Source of the DNA: Defluviitaleaceae bacterium
Lineage (GTDB): Bacteria; Bacillota; Clostridia; Lachnospirales; UBA5962
DNA: 64,000 bases
Assembly (NCBI GenBank): GCA_009778165.1
Contig: WRKF01000189.1
Location: 20,683-84,682 of the forward strand
Direction: 5' to 3'
Below the pieces are notes generated by a model. The model saw nothing but the letters and a program-made list of their open reading frames with translations. It was not told the origin of the DNA and made no database searches. The translations under genes and the position numbers were made by a program. Below, piece after piece: positions 18,468 through 27,121 of the stretch (positions are counted from its first letter, which is position 1; each line of letters opens with the position of its first letter).

Positions 18468-19247
18468 ATGATTATAGCTCCTGAAACAGATAAAAATGCC
18501 ACCCGCAAGGTCGCTTTTCTTACCCTTGCCACAATTTTCATAATGGGTTATATAAACGCACTTGCTTTGAACACAATCGACGTAACAGCAATGATAACAG
18601 CACAGTCCGGTAATATAGTATGGCTCGGAATAGACTTTACTCAAGCGATTATGGGTCAGCAAATCTATCAATTCGGTTACGGCTACGTAGACGTAGAAGG
18701 TTTTGAAGCATGGATTCCTTTTATACAAAGGGTAGCCTTGTTTCTTGGTTTTGCTGCCGGTTCTGCAATCGGTTGGTCTACAAAAGACATTTTCAAAGAG
18801 AACAAGCGTATCCAGTTCTACTACGACTGGACACTTTTTGCGGCTCCAATAGTTGCATACCCAATTTTGTTTCAATACAACATTCCGCCTGCCATTTCCC
18901 TTTTGCTACTCGGTTTTTCGGCTGGTGCAACACTAAGATTTTTCCGAAAACTGTACCATTTGGATATCAACACCTCTATGGCGACAGGAAGTGCGATGTT
19001 TGTAGGTATACATTTTGTTGAGTATATTAAGACTAAAAGCAAAAAAGAACTCTTTACCGTATGCTTGTTCCTAATAGCTGTTTTCACATTCTCTTTTGGT
19101 GCAGGTATATACCAAATGCTCAATAATCTGCAACCCGCTGTTTCTACACCTTCGGTTCAAATAATTTCATGGACTAATATAGCCTTGATTGTGTTTTGTG
19201 TAATACCTTATTTCTTTTACCCAAAACCAAATTCTAAGGTTGCGTAA
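18468..19247 (+). CDS. DUF1275 (YoaK-type) membrane protein
   Basis: A 259-residue integral membrane protein with about six hydrophobic helices. The N-terminal part GYINALALNTIDVTAMITAQ followed by SGNIVWLGI is the hallmark of DUF1275 proteins, in which a small-residue helix and a Q-S/T-G-N motif are conserved. Function of the family is not established; transport has been suggested. GGAGG lies eleven bases before the ATG. It is bounded by hairpin terminators on both sides. Confidence 0.82.
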   Translation: MIIAPETDKNATRKVAFLTLATIFIMGYINALALNTIDVTAMITAQSGNIVWLGIDFTQAIMGQQIYQFGYGYVDVEGFEAWIPFIQRVALFLGFAAGSAIGWSTKDIFKENKRIQFYYDWTLFAAPIVAYPILFQYNIPPAISLLLLGFSAGATLRFFRKLYHLDINTSMATGSAMFVGIHFVEYIKTKSKKELFTVCLFLIAVFTFSFGAGIYQMLNNLQPAVSTPSVQIISWTNIALIVFCVIPYFFYPKPNSKVA

Positions 19248-19264
19248 ATCTATACGATAACACA

Positions 19265-19296
19265 AAAACTACATGTATTGACGCATGTAGTTTTTT
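19265..19296 (+). terminator. Intrinsic terminator
   Basis: AAAACTACATG (19265-19275) and CATGTAGTTTT (19284-19294) form an 11-bp stem followed by further T. Confidence 0.85.
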
Positions 19297-19337
19297 AGGC
19301 AACTACAAACTTAAATAATATTATTTGGAGGTTTATT

Positions 19338-20282
19338 ATGGCATTAGTTTCAACGAAAGAAATGTTTGCAAAGGCATTTGAAGGCAAGTACGCAATTGGG
19401 CAATTCAACATCGGCAACTTGGAAGTGGTACAGGCTATTGCTAGAGCTGGCAAGGCACAAAACTCTGCCCTTATCATGGGTGTTTCGAGCAGTGCATTAA
19501 AATACGCCGGCCCACAGTTCCTTATGGGAATGGTAAAAGCAGCTGTAGAAGAAACAGGGATAGATATTGCTGTACACTTGGATCACGGTGCAGACTTTGA
19601 AATCGTAAAAGCCTGTATTGGTTATGGATTTAAATCTGTAATGTTTGACGGTAGCCACTACGGATACGAGGAAAATGTAAAGAAAACAAAAGAAGCGGTG
19701 GACTATGCTCATGCCAACGGTGTTTCTATAGAGGCAGAGCTTGGTGTTCTTGCCGGGGTAGAGGATGACGTTAATGTTGCCGCTGAACACGCTACTTATA
19801 CCGACCCGGACCAAGCAGTAGACTTTGTACAACGCACGGGCATTGACTCTCTTGCTATAGCTATTGGCACAAGCCACGGTGCCTACAAGTTTAAAGGTGA
19901 AGCTAAGCTAGATTTTGACAGACTGGAAACTATCACCAAAAAATTAGAAGCCGCCGGTCTTAAAAACTTCCCTATAGTATTGCATGGGGCATCTGCTGTT
20001 GACCCTCATTCTGTAGAGGTATGCAATAAATATGGCGGAAAGCTGGACGGAGCAAAGGGTATCCCAACAGAAATGCTACGCAAAGCTGCCTCCATGGCTG
20101 TTTGTAAAATAAATATGGACACAGATCTGCGTTTGGCAATGACTGCGTATATCCGCAAGCATCTTGCCGAAAACCCATCAGCTTTTGACCCGAGAGGTTA
20201 TATGGGTGCAGCCAGAGAATATATTCAGCAAGTTGTAGAAGGTAAAATTAAAGACGTTCTCGGCTCTGCTAACTCTTTATAA
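19338..20282 (+). CDS. fba: Class II fructose-bisphosphate aldolase
   Basis: This zinc-dependent aldolase splits fructose 1,6-bisphosphate in glycolysis or runs the reverse in gluconeogenesis. The 314-residue protein carries VHLDHGADFE with the catalytic Asp and a zinc His, GTSHGAYKF and LHGASAVD with further zinc His residues, and KINMDTDLR in the phosphate-binding region. FDGSHYGYEEN is the usual class II substrate loop. The length is near the family norm. TTGGAGG precedes the ATG. A tagatose-bisphosphate specificity cannot be excluded from sequence alone. Confidence 0.93.
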   Translation: MALVSTKEMFAKAFEGKYAIGQFNIGNLEVVQAIARAGKAQNSALIMGVSSSALKYAGPQFLMGMVKAAVEETGIDIAVHLDHGADFEIVKACIGYGFKSVMFDGSHYGYEENVKKTKEAVDYAHANGVSIEAELGVLAGVEDDVNVAAEHATYTDPDQAVDFVQRTGIDSLAIAIGTSHGAYKFKGEAKLDFDRLETITKKLEAAGLKNFPIVLHGASAVDPHSVEVCNKYGGKLDGAKGIPTEMLRKAASMAVCKINMDTDLRLAMTAYIRKHLAENPSAFDPRGYMGAAREYIQQVVEGKIKDVLGSANSL

Positions 20283-20318
20283 GATATAGCAGTTCCGTTT
20301 AAAATCCGTCCCAAGCAT

Positions 20319-20357
20319 AAACCGAAATGTCAGAGGAGTATAGTGCATTTCGGTTTT
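20319..20357 (+). terminator. Intrinsic terminator after fba
   Basis: AAACCGAAATG (20319-20329) pairs with CATTTCGGTTT (20346-20356); TTGTTTCG follows. Confidence 0.8.
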
Positions 20358-20417
20358 GTTTCGAGGCGGTGTTATGTTGAAATCATTGTTTTATCGTTGT
20401 TTTAATGAAAGGAAAAT

Positions 20418-21749
20418 ATGGAACCGGTTATTATGTTTGGTGTTGATGTTACATACATCAGCATAAATATTTTTGGTGTTATAGTTGCTCTTGCACTTTC
20501 GATTTTTCTAATAATCAAAAAATTGAACCCCGTTTTATCTATGTTTGGCGGGGTTATTGTCGGTTCCCTTGTGGGAGGTGCCAATCTCCCGCAGTTGATA
20601 GACATTGTTGTTATGGGCAGCAGGCAAGTTGTCGGCATTAATATACGTATTATTGCCGGTGGTGTGCTTGTTGGGGCTCTTGTAGAAACAGGGGCTGCGG
20701 AAACTATAGCTCGCGGTGTAGTAAAGGGGCTAGGGGAAAAGCGTGCTATGTTGGCCATTGCCCTTGCATCTATGATAGTTGTTGGGGTAGGGGTTTTTAT
20801 ACCCGTGGCTTTGCTTGTTCTTTCACCCATCGCTCTGTCTGTTGCATACAAGGCAAATATAAGCAAGTTTGCGGCAATACTTGCCCTTAGCGGCGGTGGC
20901 AAGGCTGGCAACATGATATCGCCTAACCCAAACACCTTGGCTGCAGCAGAAAATTTTGAACAACCCCTTAGCGTAGTTATGATGAATGGTTTTTTGCCTG
21001 CTTTGGTAGCTCTTGTTGCAACTATGTTTATATGCAGATTTGTAAGAGAAAAGCATTTTAAAGTTACACAAGCTGATATGTCCGATGCAAATTTAGACAG
21101 CTTACCATCCTTTAAAAAAGCTATAGTAGCACCCGTTCTTTCTGCCGGGTTGCTTATGCTTAACCCAATTGGTGATATTTTGGGAATAGCGGCTATTAAC
21201 TCCCAAAACTTGCCTATGGATCCCTTTTATGTGTTGCCGTTGGCCGCTATAATTGGCATAATTGTTATGGGCAAGGGCAAACAAGCCGCAAAAATTGCAA
21301 CAGACGGCGTTTTGCGAATGGCTCCCGTTGTTCTTATGCTGTTTGGTGCCGGTGCTATCGGTGGTCTTATTACTGTTTCGGTTTTTCCTGCCATGATAGC
21401 AAGCACTCTTGGCACTATTGGTTTGGGGCCTGCGTTTTTGGCTCCTGTTTCTAGCACAATATTTTCTGCTGCCACTGGTTCAAATGCCGCCGGTGTTATT
21501 ATTGGTGGCGAAAGTTTTGCACACTATGTAATGGCTGCCGGTGTTCCCCCCATCGCGGGTGCTGTAATGTTACACGCCGGGGGCGGTTTTATCGATGTTA
21601 TGCCACACGGCAATATATTTTTGGCAACACAACAGAGTATGCACTGCTCTTTTAACGAACGCCTAAAAGTTATCCCCTACGAAGCATTAGTGGGTGGTAT
21701 TATGACCGTTTCTGCGGTTGCGATGTATCTTTTTGGTTTTTGGTCTTAA
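20418..21749 (+). CDS. GntP-family organic acid permease
   Basis: A 443-residue membrane protein with about twelve hydrophobic segments. The segment SGGGKAGNMISPNPNTLAA near residue 155 is the signature of the GntP family, proton symporters for gluconate and related acids such as glycerate. The last third has repeated Gly-rich helices (IGGGVLVGAL-like earlier, VIIGGESFAHYV later). No sugar-acid kinase or regulator lies next to it, so the substrate is open. It follows fba after a terminator and GAAAGGAAA ribosome site. Confidence 0.85.
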   Translation: MEPVIMFGVDVTYISINIFGVIVALALSIFLIIKKLNPVLSMFGGVIVGSLVGGANLPQLIDIVVMGSRQVVGINIRIIAGGVLVGALVETGAAETIARGVVKGLGEKRAMLAIALASMIVVGVGVFIPVALLVLSPIALSVAYKANISKFAAILALSGGGKAGNMISPNPNTLAAAENFEQPLSVVMMNGFLPALVALVATMFICRFVREKHFKVTQADMSDANLDSLPSFKKAIVAPVLSAGLLMLNPIGDILGIAAINSQNLPMDPFYVLPLAAIIGIIVMGKGKQAAKIATDGVLRMAPVVLMLFGAGAIGGLITVSVFPAMIASTLGTIGLGPAFLAPVSSTIFSAATGSNAAGVIIGGESFAHYVMAAGVPPIAGAVMLHAGGGFIDVMPHGNIFLATQQSMHCSFNERLKVIPYEALVGGIMTVSAVAMYLFGFWS

Positions 21750-21883
21750 TAGCTGGGCGTGTCATAAAACCGTGGGGCTCTGCCCCACACCCCGCAAGGG
21801 ACTAGCCCCTTGACCCCATTTTCGAGGGTTTTATCGGGTTAGGTTTTAGTGCTTCAACTTATCTATGACATGACCTAACAGCT
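21750..21883. repeat. REP-like 134-base palindromic intergenic element
   Basis: Outer arms AGCTGGGCGTGTCAT (21751 on) and ATGACATGACCTAACAGCT (to 21883) are imperfectly inverted. Inside are CATAAAACC against GGTTTTAT, a perfect GTGGGGC-TCT-GCCCCAC hairpin (21772-21788), and CAAGGG against CCCTTG. The core with GGGGCTCTGCCCC followed by ACCCCGCAAGGG recalls a repeat seen between genes in many Firmicutes genomes. Confidence 0.6.
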
Positions 21884-21949
21884 GGAAGTTTTCTATAAAG
21901 AATTTATTGAAATTTATTAGAATTTATTTTATGTGAAGGGGGTATTATT

Positions 21950-23422
21950 ATGGACACAGTACAAAATTTTAAAGCGCATTTAAAAAAAATGAACAACGTG
22001 GGTGGTGCTTTATCTATTTTAAGTTTTGACGCTCACACCGGCGCACCCATAGGCGGGGCTGCCGCTAGAGCCGAGCGTATTGGCTATTTAAGTGAAGAAC
22101 TTTTTAAATTAGGCACAGGCAAAGAAATGGCAGGTTTTTTGGATGCTTTGGCAGGTGAAAAGCTAGACAAGGAAACAGCAGCCATGTACCGCATTTGCAA
22201 AAAAAGTTATGACAATAATGTAAAAGTTCCTGCCGAAAAAGTTCGGGCTTTTAGCGAGTTAAGATCCAAATCCCATGTTGTGTGGGAGCAAGCAAGGAAA
22301 GATAATGACTATCCAACTTTTGCTCCGTATCTTAAACAAATAGTGGAGCTTCAAAAAGAAATGATAGAGTTTAGGGGTAGTGATATGCACCCTTATAACC
22401 AATTGTTGGACGACTATGAAGATGGCTTGACGATGGATGATTGCGACAAGTTTTTTACAAAAATACGAGGTGCAATTGTACCACTGCTAAAAACTGTGCA
22501 AAGCAGAGAAAAAGACACAGACCTTTCTTTTAGATCCTTGCCCGTGCCGATAGATGCTCAACGCAAAATCAGCGAGTTTATAGCTAAAAAAATAGGTTAT
22601 GACCTGAACTGTGGCATGATTAGAGAAAGTGCACACCCGTTTTGCGGCGGAACAGACAAAAGCGATATTCGTATAACGACACGTTATGTTGAAGATGACT
22701 TTTTGTCGTCGTTTTTTTCTATTCTTCACGAGTGCGGCCATGCAATTTACGAACAAAACAAAGACGACTCTATAGCTAACACCATTTTAGACAGCGGTGT
22801 TTCTATGGGAGTACACGAGAGTCAGTCACGTTTTTACGAAAATATAATAGGGCGTAGCCGTCCGTTTTGGAACTATATTACAGATGAGCTAAAAACCTAT
22901 TTGCCGTCTAGCTTTTCACATGTTACACCGGATATGTTTTACAGAGCTGTGAATGTGGCTGCACCATCTCTGATAAGGGTAGAGGCAGACGAGCTAACGT
23001 ATAGCTTGCATATAATGCTACGCTACGAAATGGAGCGTATGCTATTTAACGAAAATGTGGATGTAAACAAGCTGCCCGGGCTTTGGAACGAAAAAACAGA
23101 GGAATACCTGGGACTTACCCCACCTAACAACGCAAAAGGTATATTGCAAGATGTACACTGGTGCGAGGGGCTAATGGGCTATTTCCCTTCATACTCCCTT
23201 GGCAGTGCTTTGTCGTCCCAGCTAATGTATTGCATGGAAAAAGAGATGAAGGTGTATGAACTTGTAGAAAAAGGCGATTTTGCCCCGATAACAGGCTGGC
23301 TAACGAAAAATATACATAGGCACGGGCAGATATATACACAAAAAGAAATAGTGAAAAACGCCACAGGGAAAGATTTGGACGCACAACATTATGTTGACTA
23401 TTTAACAGAAAAGTTTGGGTAA
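21950..23422 (+). CDS. M32-family metallocarboxypeptidase
   Basis: The enzyme removes C-terminal amino acids from peptides in the cytoplasm. The 490-residue protein has the metal-binding HExxH in ILHECGHAIYEQ near residue 262, with SGVSMGVHESQSRFYEN about 25 residues later providing the third-ligand region, and IRVEADELTYSLHIMLRYE near 345, all typical of M32 (thermostable carboxypeptidase 1). No signal peptide. Ribosome site GAAGGGGG lies before the ATG; a hairpin follows the stop. Confidence 0.92.
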   Translation: MDTVQNFKAHLKKMNNVGGALSILSFDAHTGAPIGGAAARAERIGYLSEELFKLGTGKEMAGFLDALAGEKLDKETAAMYRICKKSYDNNVKVPAEKVRAFSELRSKSHVVWEQARKDNDYPTFAPYLKQIVELQKEMIEFRGSDMHPYNQLLDDYEDGLTMDDCDKFFTKIRGAIVPLLKTVQSREKDTDLSFRSLPVPIDAQRKISEFIAKKIGYDLNCGMIRESAHPFCGGTDKSDIRITTRYVEDDFLSSFFSILHECGHAIYEQNKDDSIANTILDSGVSMGVHESQSRFYENIIGRSRPFWNYITDELKTYLPSSFSHVTPDMFYRAVNVAAPSLIRVEADELTYSLHIMLRYEMERMLFNENVDVNKLPGLWNEKTEEYLGLTPPNNAKGILQDVHWCEGLMGYFPSYSLGSALSSQLMYCMEKEMKVYELVEKGDFAPITGWLTKNIHRHGQIYTQKEIVKNATGKDLDAQHYVDYLTEKFG

Positions 23423-23458
23423 GCTCGAAAACCTAGCGGAAGCGAGATTTTGAACAGG

Positions 23459-23497
23459 ATTCAACTTAAAAATCGGTAAACGGTTTTTAGGTTGAAT
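23459..23497 (+). terminator. Hairpin after the M32 peptidase
   Basis: ATTCAACTTAAAAATCG (23459-23475) pairs with CGGTTTTTAGGTTGAAT (23481-23497) around GTAAA. No T run follows, but the stem is 17 bp. Confidence 0.65.
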
Positions 23498-23507
23498 GCC
23501 TTAGGTG

Positions 23508-23548
23508 GTTGTTTAGCCTAAAAATGTTCCGGTTTAAAGTTAAACAAC
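23508..23548. promoter_or_regulatory. Inverted repeat upstream of the PIN gene, possible operator
   Basis: GTTGTTTA (23508-23515) and TAAACAAC (23541-23548) are inverted, 24 bases before the PIN-domain start codon. Toxin-antitoxin operons are often self-repressed at such sites; this is inference only. Confidence 0.35.
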
Positions 23549-23571
23549 TATAGATTGAGGTAATACTATAT

Positions 23572-24021
23572 ATGGGCAAAGTGCATAAAATTTATTTTGA
23601 TGCTTGCTGTTATAATCGGCCTTTCGATGATTTAAGAAATGACAAAGTGCGACTTGAATCAGAAGCTATTTTAATGATTTATGGTATAATTGGTGCAGGA
23701 GATTTTGAACTATTCTCTAGTCGCATGATTGATTTTGAGTTGAATAAAATCAAAGACATGAGCAAAAAGATGAATGTAACAGCCTTTTATGAATCTATAA
23801 AAAGTGAAACATTAAAATTTTGCGACGAAATAGAGATTGTTGCCAGTGCTTATGAAATGCACGGTATTGGATATATGGACGCTTTACACATAGCTTATTG
23901 CCAACAATATCAGATAGACTATATGCTTACCACTGATAAAGCACTTATAAATGTAGCGAGGCGTGTTGGAATTTCATTTAAGGTAGTTAATCCTTTGGAA
24001 TTTATTATGGAGGTGTTATGA
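23572..24021 (+). CDS. PIN-domain protein, probable toxin
   Basis: A 149-residue PIN-domain protein; PIN toxins are metal-dependent ribonucleases. Acidic residues lie where expected: Asp in IYFDACCYNRPFDD near residue 9, Glu in MIDFELNK, Asp in GYMDALHIAYC near 105, and Asp in LTTDKAL near 122. The Cys-Cys-Tyr-Asn-Arg-Pro start is typical of a subgroup of stand-alone PIN proteins. The stop overlaps the next gene by four bases, giving a toxin-first pair. GAGGTAATACTATAT precedes the ATG. Confidence 0.78.
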   Translation: MGKVHKIYFDACCYNRPFDDLRNDKVRLESEAILMIYGIIGAGDFELFSSRMIDFELNKIKDMSKKMNVTAFYESIKSETLKFCDEIEIVASAYEMHGIGYMDALHIAYCQQYQIDYMLTTDKALINVARRVGISFKVVNPLEFIMEVL

Positions 24022-24233
24022 TGATAAGTGCGATGGAACTGAAGAACATTGAAACAATAAAAAGGGAGGGGCTAGCAGCATTGTCTGCAAAGTTAGGCCC
24101 TGTTGGAATGGTTCATTTTATTCGCCTTTTTGAAAACGGAAATGGCGATTTTACAGAAGAACGTAAGAAACTTTTGGAAGAAATTGAAAAAAAGGAGATT
24201 TTAGAATTTCTGAAAAGTGAAGGTGAGATGTGA
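24018..24233 (+). CDS. Small partner of the PIN gene, candidate antitoxin
   Basis: A 71-residue protein, strongly charged in its C-terminal half (EERKKLLEEIEKKEILEFLK), with a short N-terminal part containing LSAKLGPVGMVHFIRLF. It starts inside the PIN stop codon (ATGATG behind GGAGGTGTT) and overlaps the yhcG start, so three genes are translated as one unit. The antitoxin role is inferred from size, charge and position; I recognise no DNA-binding fold. Confidence 0.55.
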   Translation: MMISAMELKNIETIKREGLAALSAKLGPVGMVHFIRLFENGNGDFTEERKKLLEEIEKKEILEFLKSEGEM

Positions 24234-25129
24234 ACATGGCAAATACTAACGGCGTACTTGCCGAAAACAATGGGCATTTACTTTTTTGCGAAATATCTGC
24301 AATGATTGAAGAAAATCGCCGTAAAATTTATGCCCATGCCAGTGGTACAACGGTTTTGCTATTTTGGCAAATTGGACGACGTATTAACCACGACATATTG
24401 GAAAACAAACGTGCCGATTATGGCAAAAAGATTGTGTCGCAAGTTGCTACACAATTAACAGAACGATACGGTCGAACTTTTGAAGGACGAAATTTACGCC
24501 GCATGGTGCAGTTTGCGGAGCAATTCCCTGATTTTGAAATTGTGTCGCCAGTGGCGACACAATTGAGTTGGTCACATATTGTTGAAGTTTTGCCGTTGAA
24601 AACAGTGGAAGCTAAATTATTTTATTTGAACGAAGCTGCTCGTGGGCTTATTGGGAAAAGAGCTTTACGTGAAATGATTAAACGCAAAGTATACGAACGA
24701 AAAGAAATTGCCAACACGCAATTATCTGTCGATTCTAAAATTCCGCTCGGAACTTTCAAAGACCCCTATCTTTTCGATGTGCTTGGCATAAAAGATGAAT
24801 ATCTTGAAGCCGACATAGAAGAAGCCATTTTGCGTGAATTGGAAAAATTTATTATGGAGTTTGGTAAAGGTTTTACATTTGTCGAACGGCAAAAACGAAT
24901 GATAATTGATGGAAGTGATTTCAAGTTAAACTTGCTAATGTATAACCGATATTTGAGACGGTTGGTTGCGGTGGAATTGAAGTTGGGCGAATTTGAGGTT
25001 GCTCATAGTGCGCAAATGAAGCTGTACTTAAAATGGCTGAACCGTTACGAACGGCAAGAATCCGAAAATGAACCCATTTGGATTTTTGTCAAGAGGAACT
25101 TTTTTGGACAGGAAAAACCCATAAGATAA
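24230..25129 (+). pseudogene. yhcG: YhcG/DUF1016 PD-(D/E)xK nuclease-family gene, 5' part, cut by the element
   Basis: The first 283 codons match a DUF1016 (YhcG) protein: an N-terminal DUF1016 domain (EENRRKIYAHASGTTVLLFW, WSHIVEVLPL) and a C-terminal nuclease-like domain (FGKGFTFVERQKRMIIDG, RLVAVELKLGEFE). At 25078 the family sequence stops at ENEPI, and 16 unrelated residues follow before a stop at 25127. The missing end lies at 35525-35740 and joins in frame. In the core, the position that is usually Asp in DLLFYH reads Asn (LNLLMYN), so catalysis may have been lost already. YhcG proteins are linked to defence and restriction loci. Start is GTG 24230 or ATG 24236. Confidence 0.85.
25077..25078 (+). 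other. attL core dinucleotide TT
   Basis: Chromosome reads CCCATT up to 25078 and the element begins TGGATTTTTG. Comparison with the right junction leaves exactly TT in common, as expected for a serine recombinase crossover. Confidence 0.75.
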
Positions 25130-25160
25130 GGCTTCATTGCTGCCTTGCCTTATGGGTTTT
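25114..25160. terminator. Bidirectional terminator at the left end of the element
   Basis: AAAACCCATAAGATAAGGC (25114-25132) pairs with GCCTTGCCTTATGGGTTTT (25142-25160). It would stop reading both from truncated yhcG and from the element's minus-strand genes. Confidence 0.8.
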
Positions 25161-25231
25161 ACCGTTGAAAATCTTGATAATTACGCTGTATGGGTTTTGG
25201 GTATGGCTGTTTGTTTAATGCTTACACTGTG

Positions 25232-26125
25232 TCATATAAGCACATCAAACAATGTCAAATTGCCATATCCATGCCTAATCATTTGGTTTACCGCTCTCAT
25301 ATCATACATGAGTTTTTCAGCTTCACATGTTTGCGTAAATACATCCCATAGTTTTTTGCTGTGTGGAGAACGGCAGCGGTAATAACTTTTATATCTCTGT
25401 CTGTATTGTGCTGCTATTTCGGGATAATGCTTTTCGGCTTCTTGATAAAAATAATTACGCTGCACATCAGCCATTGTGACAAGCGTTGAAATATAAGCAT
25501 ATTTTGCCCCATGATACTTTGCCATTTTCACAAGTTCTCGCACATTTTCGGGATTGTCCGTGATATACGGAATCACCGGGTCTATTAGGATACCGACTAT
25601 GATATTGTTGTTTGCAAAATGTTCAACTGCTCTGAATCTGTCAGAAGCAGATGATACATGTGGTTCGATTTTTAGGCAAGTTTCATCATGCGCACACGAT
25701 ATCGAAAAATTTATACTTGCAGGGGAGTGTGACTTTATATCCTGTAATATATCTGTATCTCTTGCAACCAAGCTGCTTTTTGTGATGATACATATGCCAA
25801 AACCGAATGCGTTGATTAATTCCAATGCGTTTCTCGTAAGTTTATGCTCGGCTTCATTCGGGTTGTATGGGTCTGAAACACCGCCTGTAAGTACAACACC
25901 CGACTTTGCTTTCCTGCGGAGGTCATTGCGGATTATTTGCAATGCGTTCTTTTTTGCTCGAACATTGTCGAAGTTGTCGGTTTTTTCGTAGTAGCTGCTT
26001 CGGGCGTAACAATAAACGCACCCATGACTACAGCCGCGATAAATGTTCATGGCATACTCCGCTTGCAAGTAGTCACTACCCGGGCCGCCATTGGTTACTA
26101 TTGTTTTAGCGTCAATAAGTTCCAT
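25232..26125 (-). CDS. Radical SAM protein, SPL/Rv2578c-like
   Basis: A radical S-adenosylmethionine enzyme: MNIYRGCSHGCVYCYARSSY near residue 30 holds the CxxxCxxC motif that binds the 4Fe-4S cluster. TGGVSDPYNPNEA and ILIDPVIPYITDN follow in positions typical of the SplB-like group of uncharacterised rSAM proteins. About 297 residues. I prefer the ATG at 26125 (AGGT upstream) over the one at 26137. It begins 15 bases after the QueG-like gene, so the two Fe-S genes form one unit. Substrate unknown. Confidence 0.8.
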   Translation of the reverse strand: MELIDAKTIVTNGGPGSDYLQAEYAMNIYRGCSHGCVYCYARSSYYEKTDNFDNVRAKKNALQIIRNDLRRKAKSGVVLTGGVSDPYNPNEAEHKLTRNALELINAFGFGICIITKSSLVARDTDILQDIKSHSPASINFSISCAHDETCLKIEPHVSSASDRFRAVEHFANNNIIVGILIDPVIPYITDNPENVRELVKMAKYHGAKYAYISTLVTMADVQRNYFYQEAEKHYPEIAAQYRQRYKSYYRCRSPHSKKLWDVFTQTCEAEKLMYDMRAVNQMIRHGYGNLTLFDVLI

Positions 26126-26140
26126 AAATACCTGCATTTT

Positions 26141-27052
26141 TTATAGTTTTGGAATATGCCCATTGTCCATTGCATCGAATAGAACTTGCAGATTACGAGG
26201 GATTGATGACCACCAGTCAAGTCCGAGCATGTCTATTTTCTTTTTCAACTCCTTAGCAGTATTTTTATATGGTGCGCCTTCCAGTATTCTTTTCGTTTCT
26301 TCTTGGGTAAAGGACACTTCTATAACTTCTTGGTTTTCGTTCATGGGGCAACCGGCTTGGCACATCAAGCAATCATAGGGGGTATGATGTACATTGGTCG
26401 GCAGCCATACCGGGAAATCGTCGGTATTTTCATTTATTGCGGATAGGCATTTTTCATTGTCGATAAGGAATCTGCTTTCGTTTATGGCGTTTGTCGGACA
26501 GTTTTTAATGCAAATACTGCAAGCATCACATTTGCTTGATATGACAGGCTCACGCCATGTGTCATTTTCGCAAGGCATTTCCGTTGAAAAAGCCATTAAC
26601 GCAAAACAGCTACCCATACCTTCGACATAGGCTATGTTGTTCCTGCCATATTCCGCCAAGCCGCTTTGAACGGCTATTCGTTTCAGCGGCAAGCGAGATT
26701 CTTTGTCTATTCTATATCCTTCTTTTTTCATCACAGCCCTCATATACCTCTCCGCTCTGTCCGTATTTGCGGCAACGGTTGAAAAAACATTGTATTCCTT
26801 TCCGTCAGCGATAAATTTAACCTTTGCATAAGCGGGGCGTGATACGGCGACAACTATAATCAATTTCATTTGTTCGGGAATCATTTGAAAACGGTACAGC
26901 TTATTTACAATATACTGCTGAAAACCGTTTAGTTCCGTTTCTTCTTGAAATTTCTGCAAGTCCTTTTGCAGCGTTTTTATACGCTGGACGGAAACAGCGG
27001 TTAGCTTGTCTCCTTTGTTTTCTGCAAGAGTTTTTAATTCATTAACCACCAT
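26141..27052 (-). CDS. QueG-like double 4Fe-4S protein
   Basis: The C-terminal half has two ferredoxin-type clusters: CDACSICIKNCPTNAI near residue 190 and CLMCQAGCPMN near 240, spaced as in epoxyqueuosine reductase (QueG). Upstream, RLPLKRIAVQSGLAEYGRNN matches the QueG-type fold that ends in GRNGLL. About 303 residues, a little shorter than QueG; the N-terminal cobalamin-binding part looks divergent, so a queuosine role should not be assumed. The ATG at 27052 is preferred (AGGCGGTG nine bases ahead) over the GTG at 27064. It is coupled to the radical SAM gene downstream. Confidence 0.75.
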   Translation of the reverse strand: MVVNELKTLAENKGDKLTAVSVQRIKTLQKDLQKFQEETELNGFQQYIVNKLYRFQMIPEQMKLIIVVAVSRPAYAKVKFIADGKEYNVFSTVAANTDRAERYMRAVMKKEGYRIDKESRLPLKRIAVQSGLAEYGRNNIAYVEGMGSCFALMAFSTEMPCENDTWREPVISSKCDACSICIKNCPTNAINESRFLIDNEKCLSAINENTDDFPVWLPTNVHHTPYDCLMCQAGCPMNENQEVIEVSFTQEETKRILEGAPYKNTAKELKKKIDMLGLDWWSSIPRNLQVLFDAMDNGHIPKL

Positions 27053-27121
27053 GTAATAGTACACCGCCTAATATAAAGTTTGTACGCCAAACGAACTTTT
27101 CGCCTTACTATCTGCAAATGC

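Noticed and set aside
25137..25382. 81-codon frame at the left end of the element
   Set aside because: It overlaps the end of the radical SAM gene on the other strand and starts inside the terminator stem.
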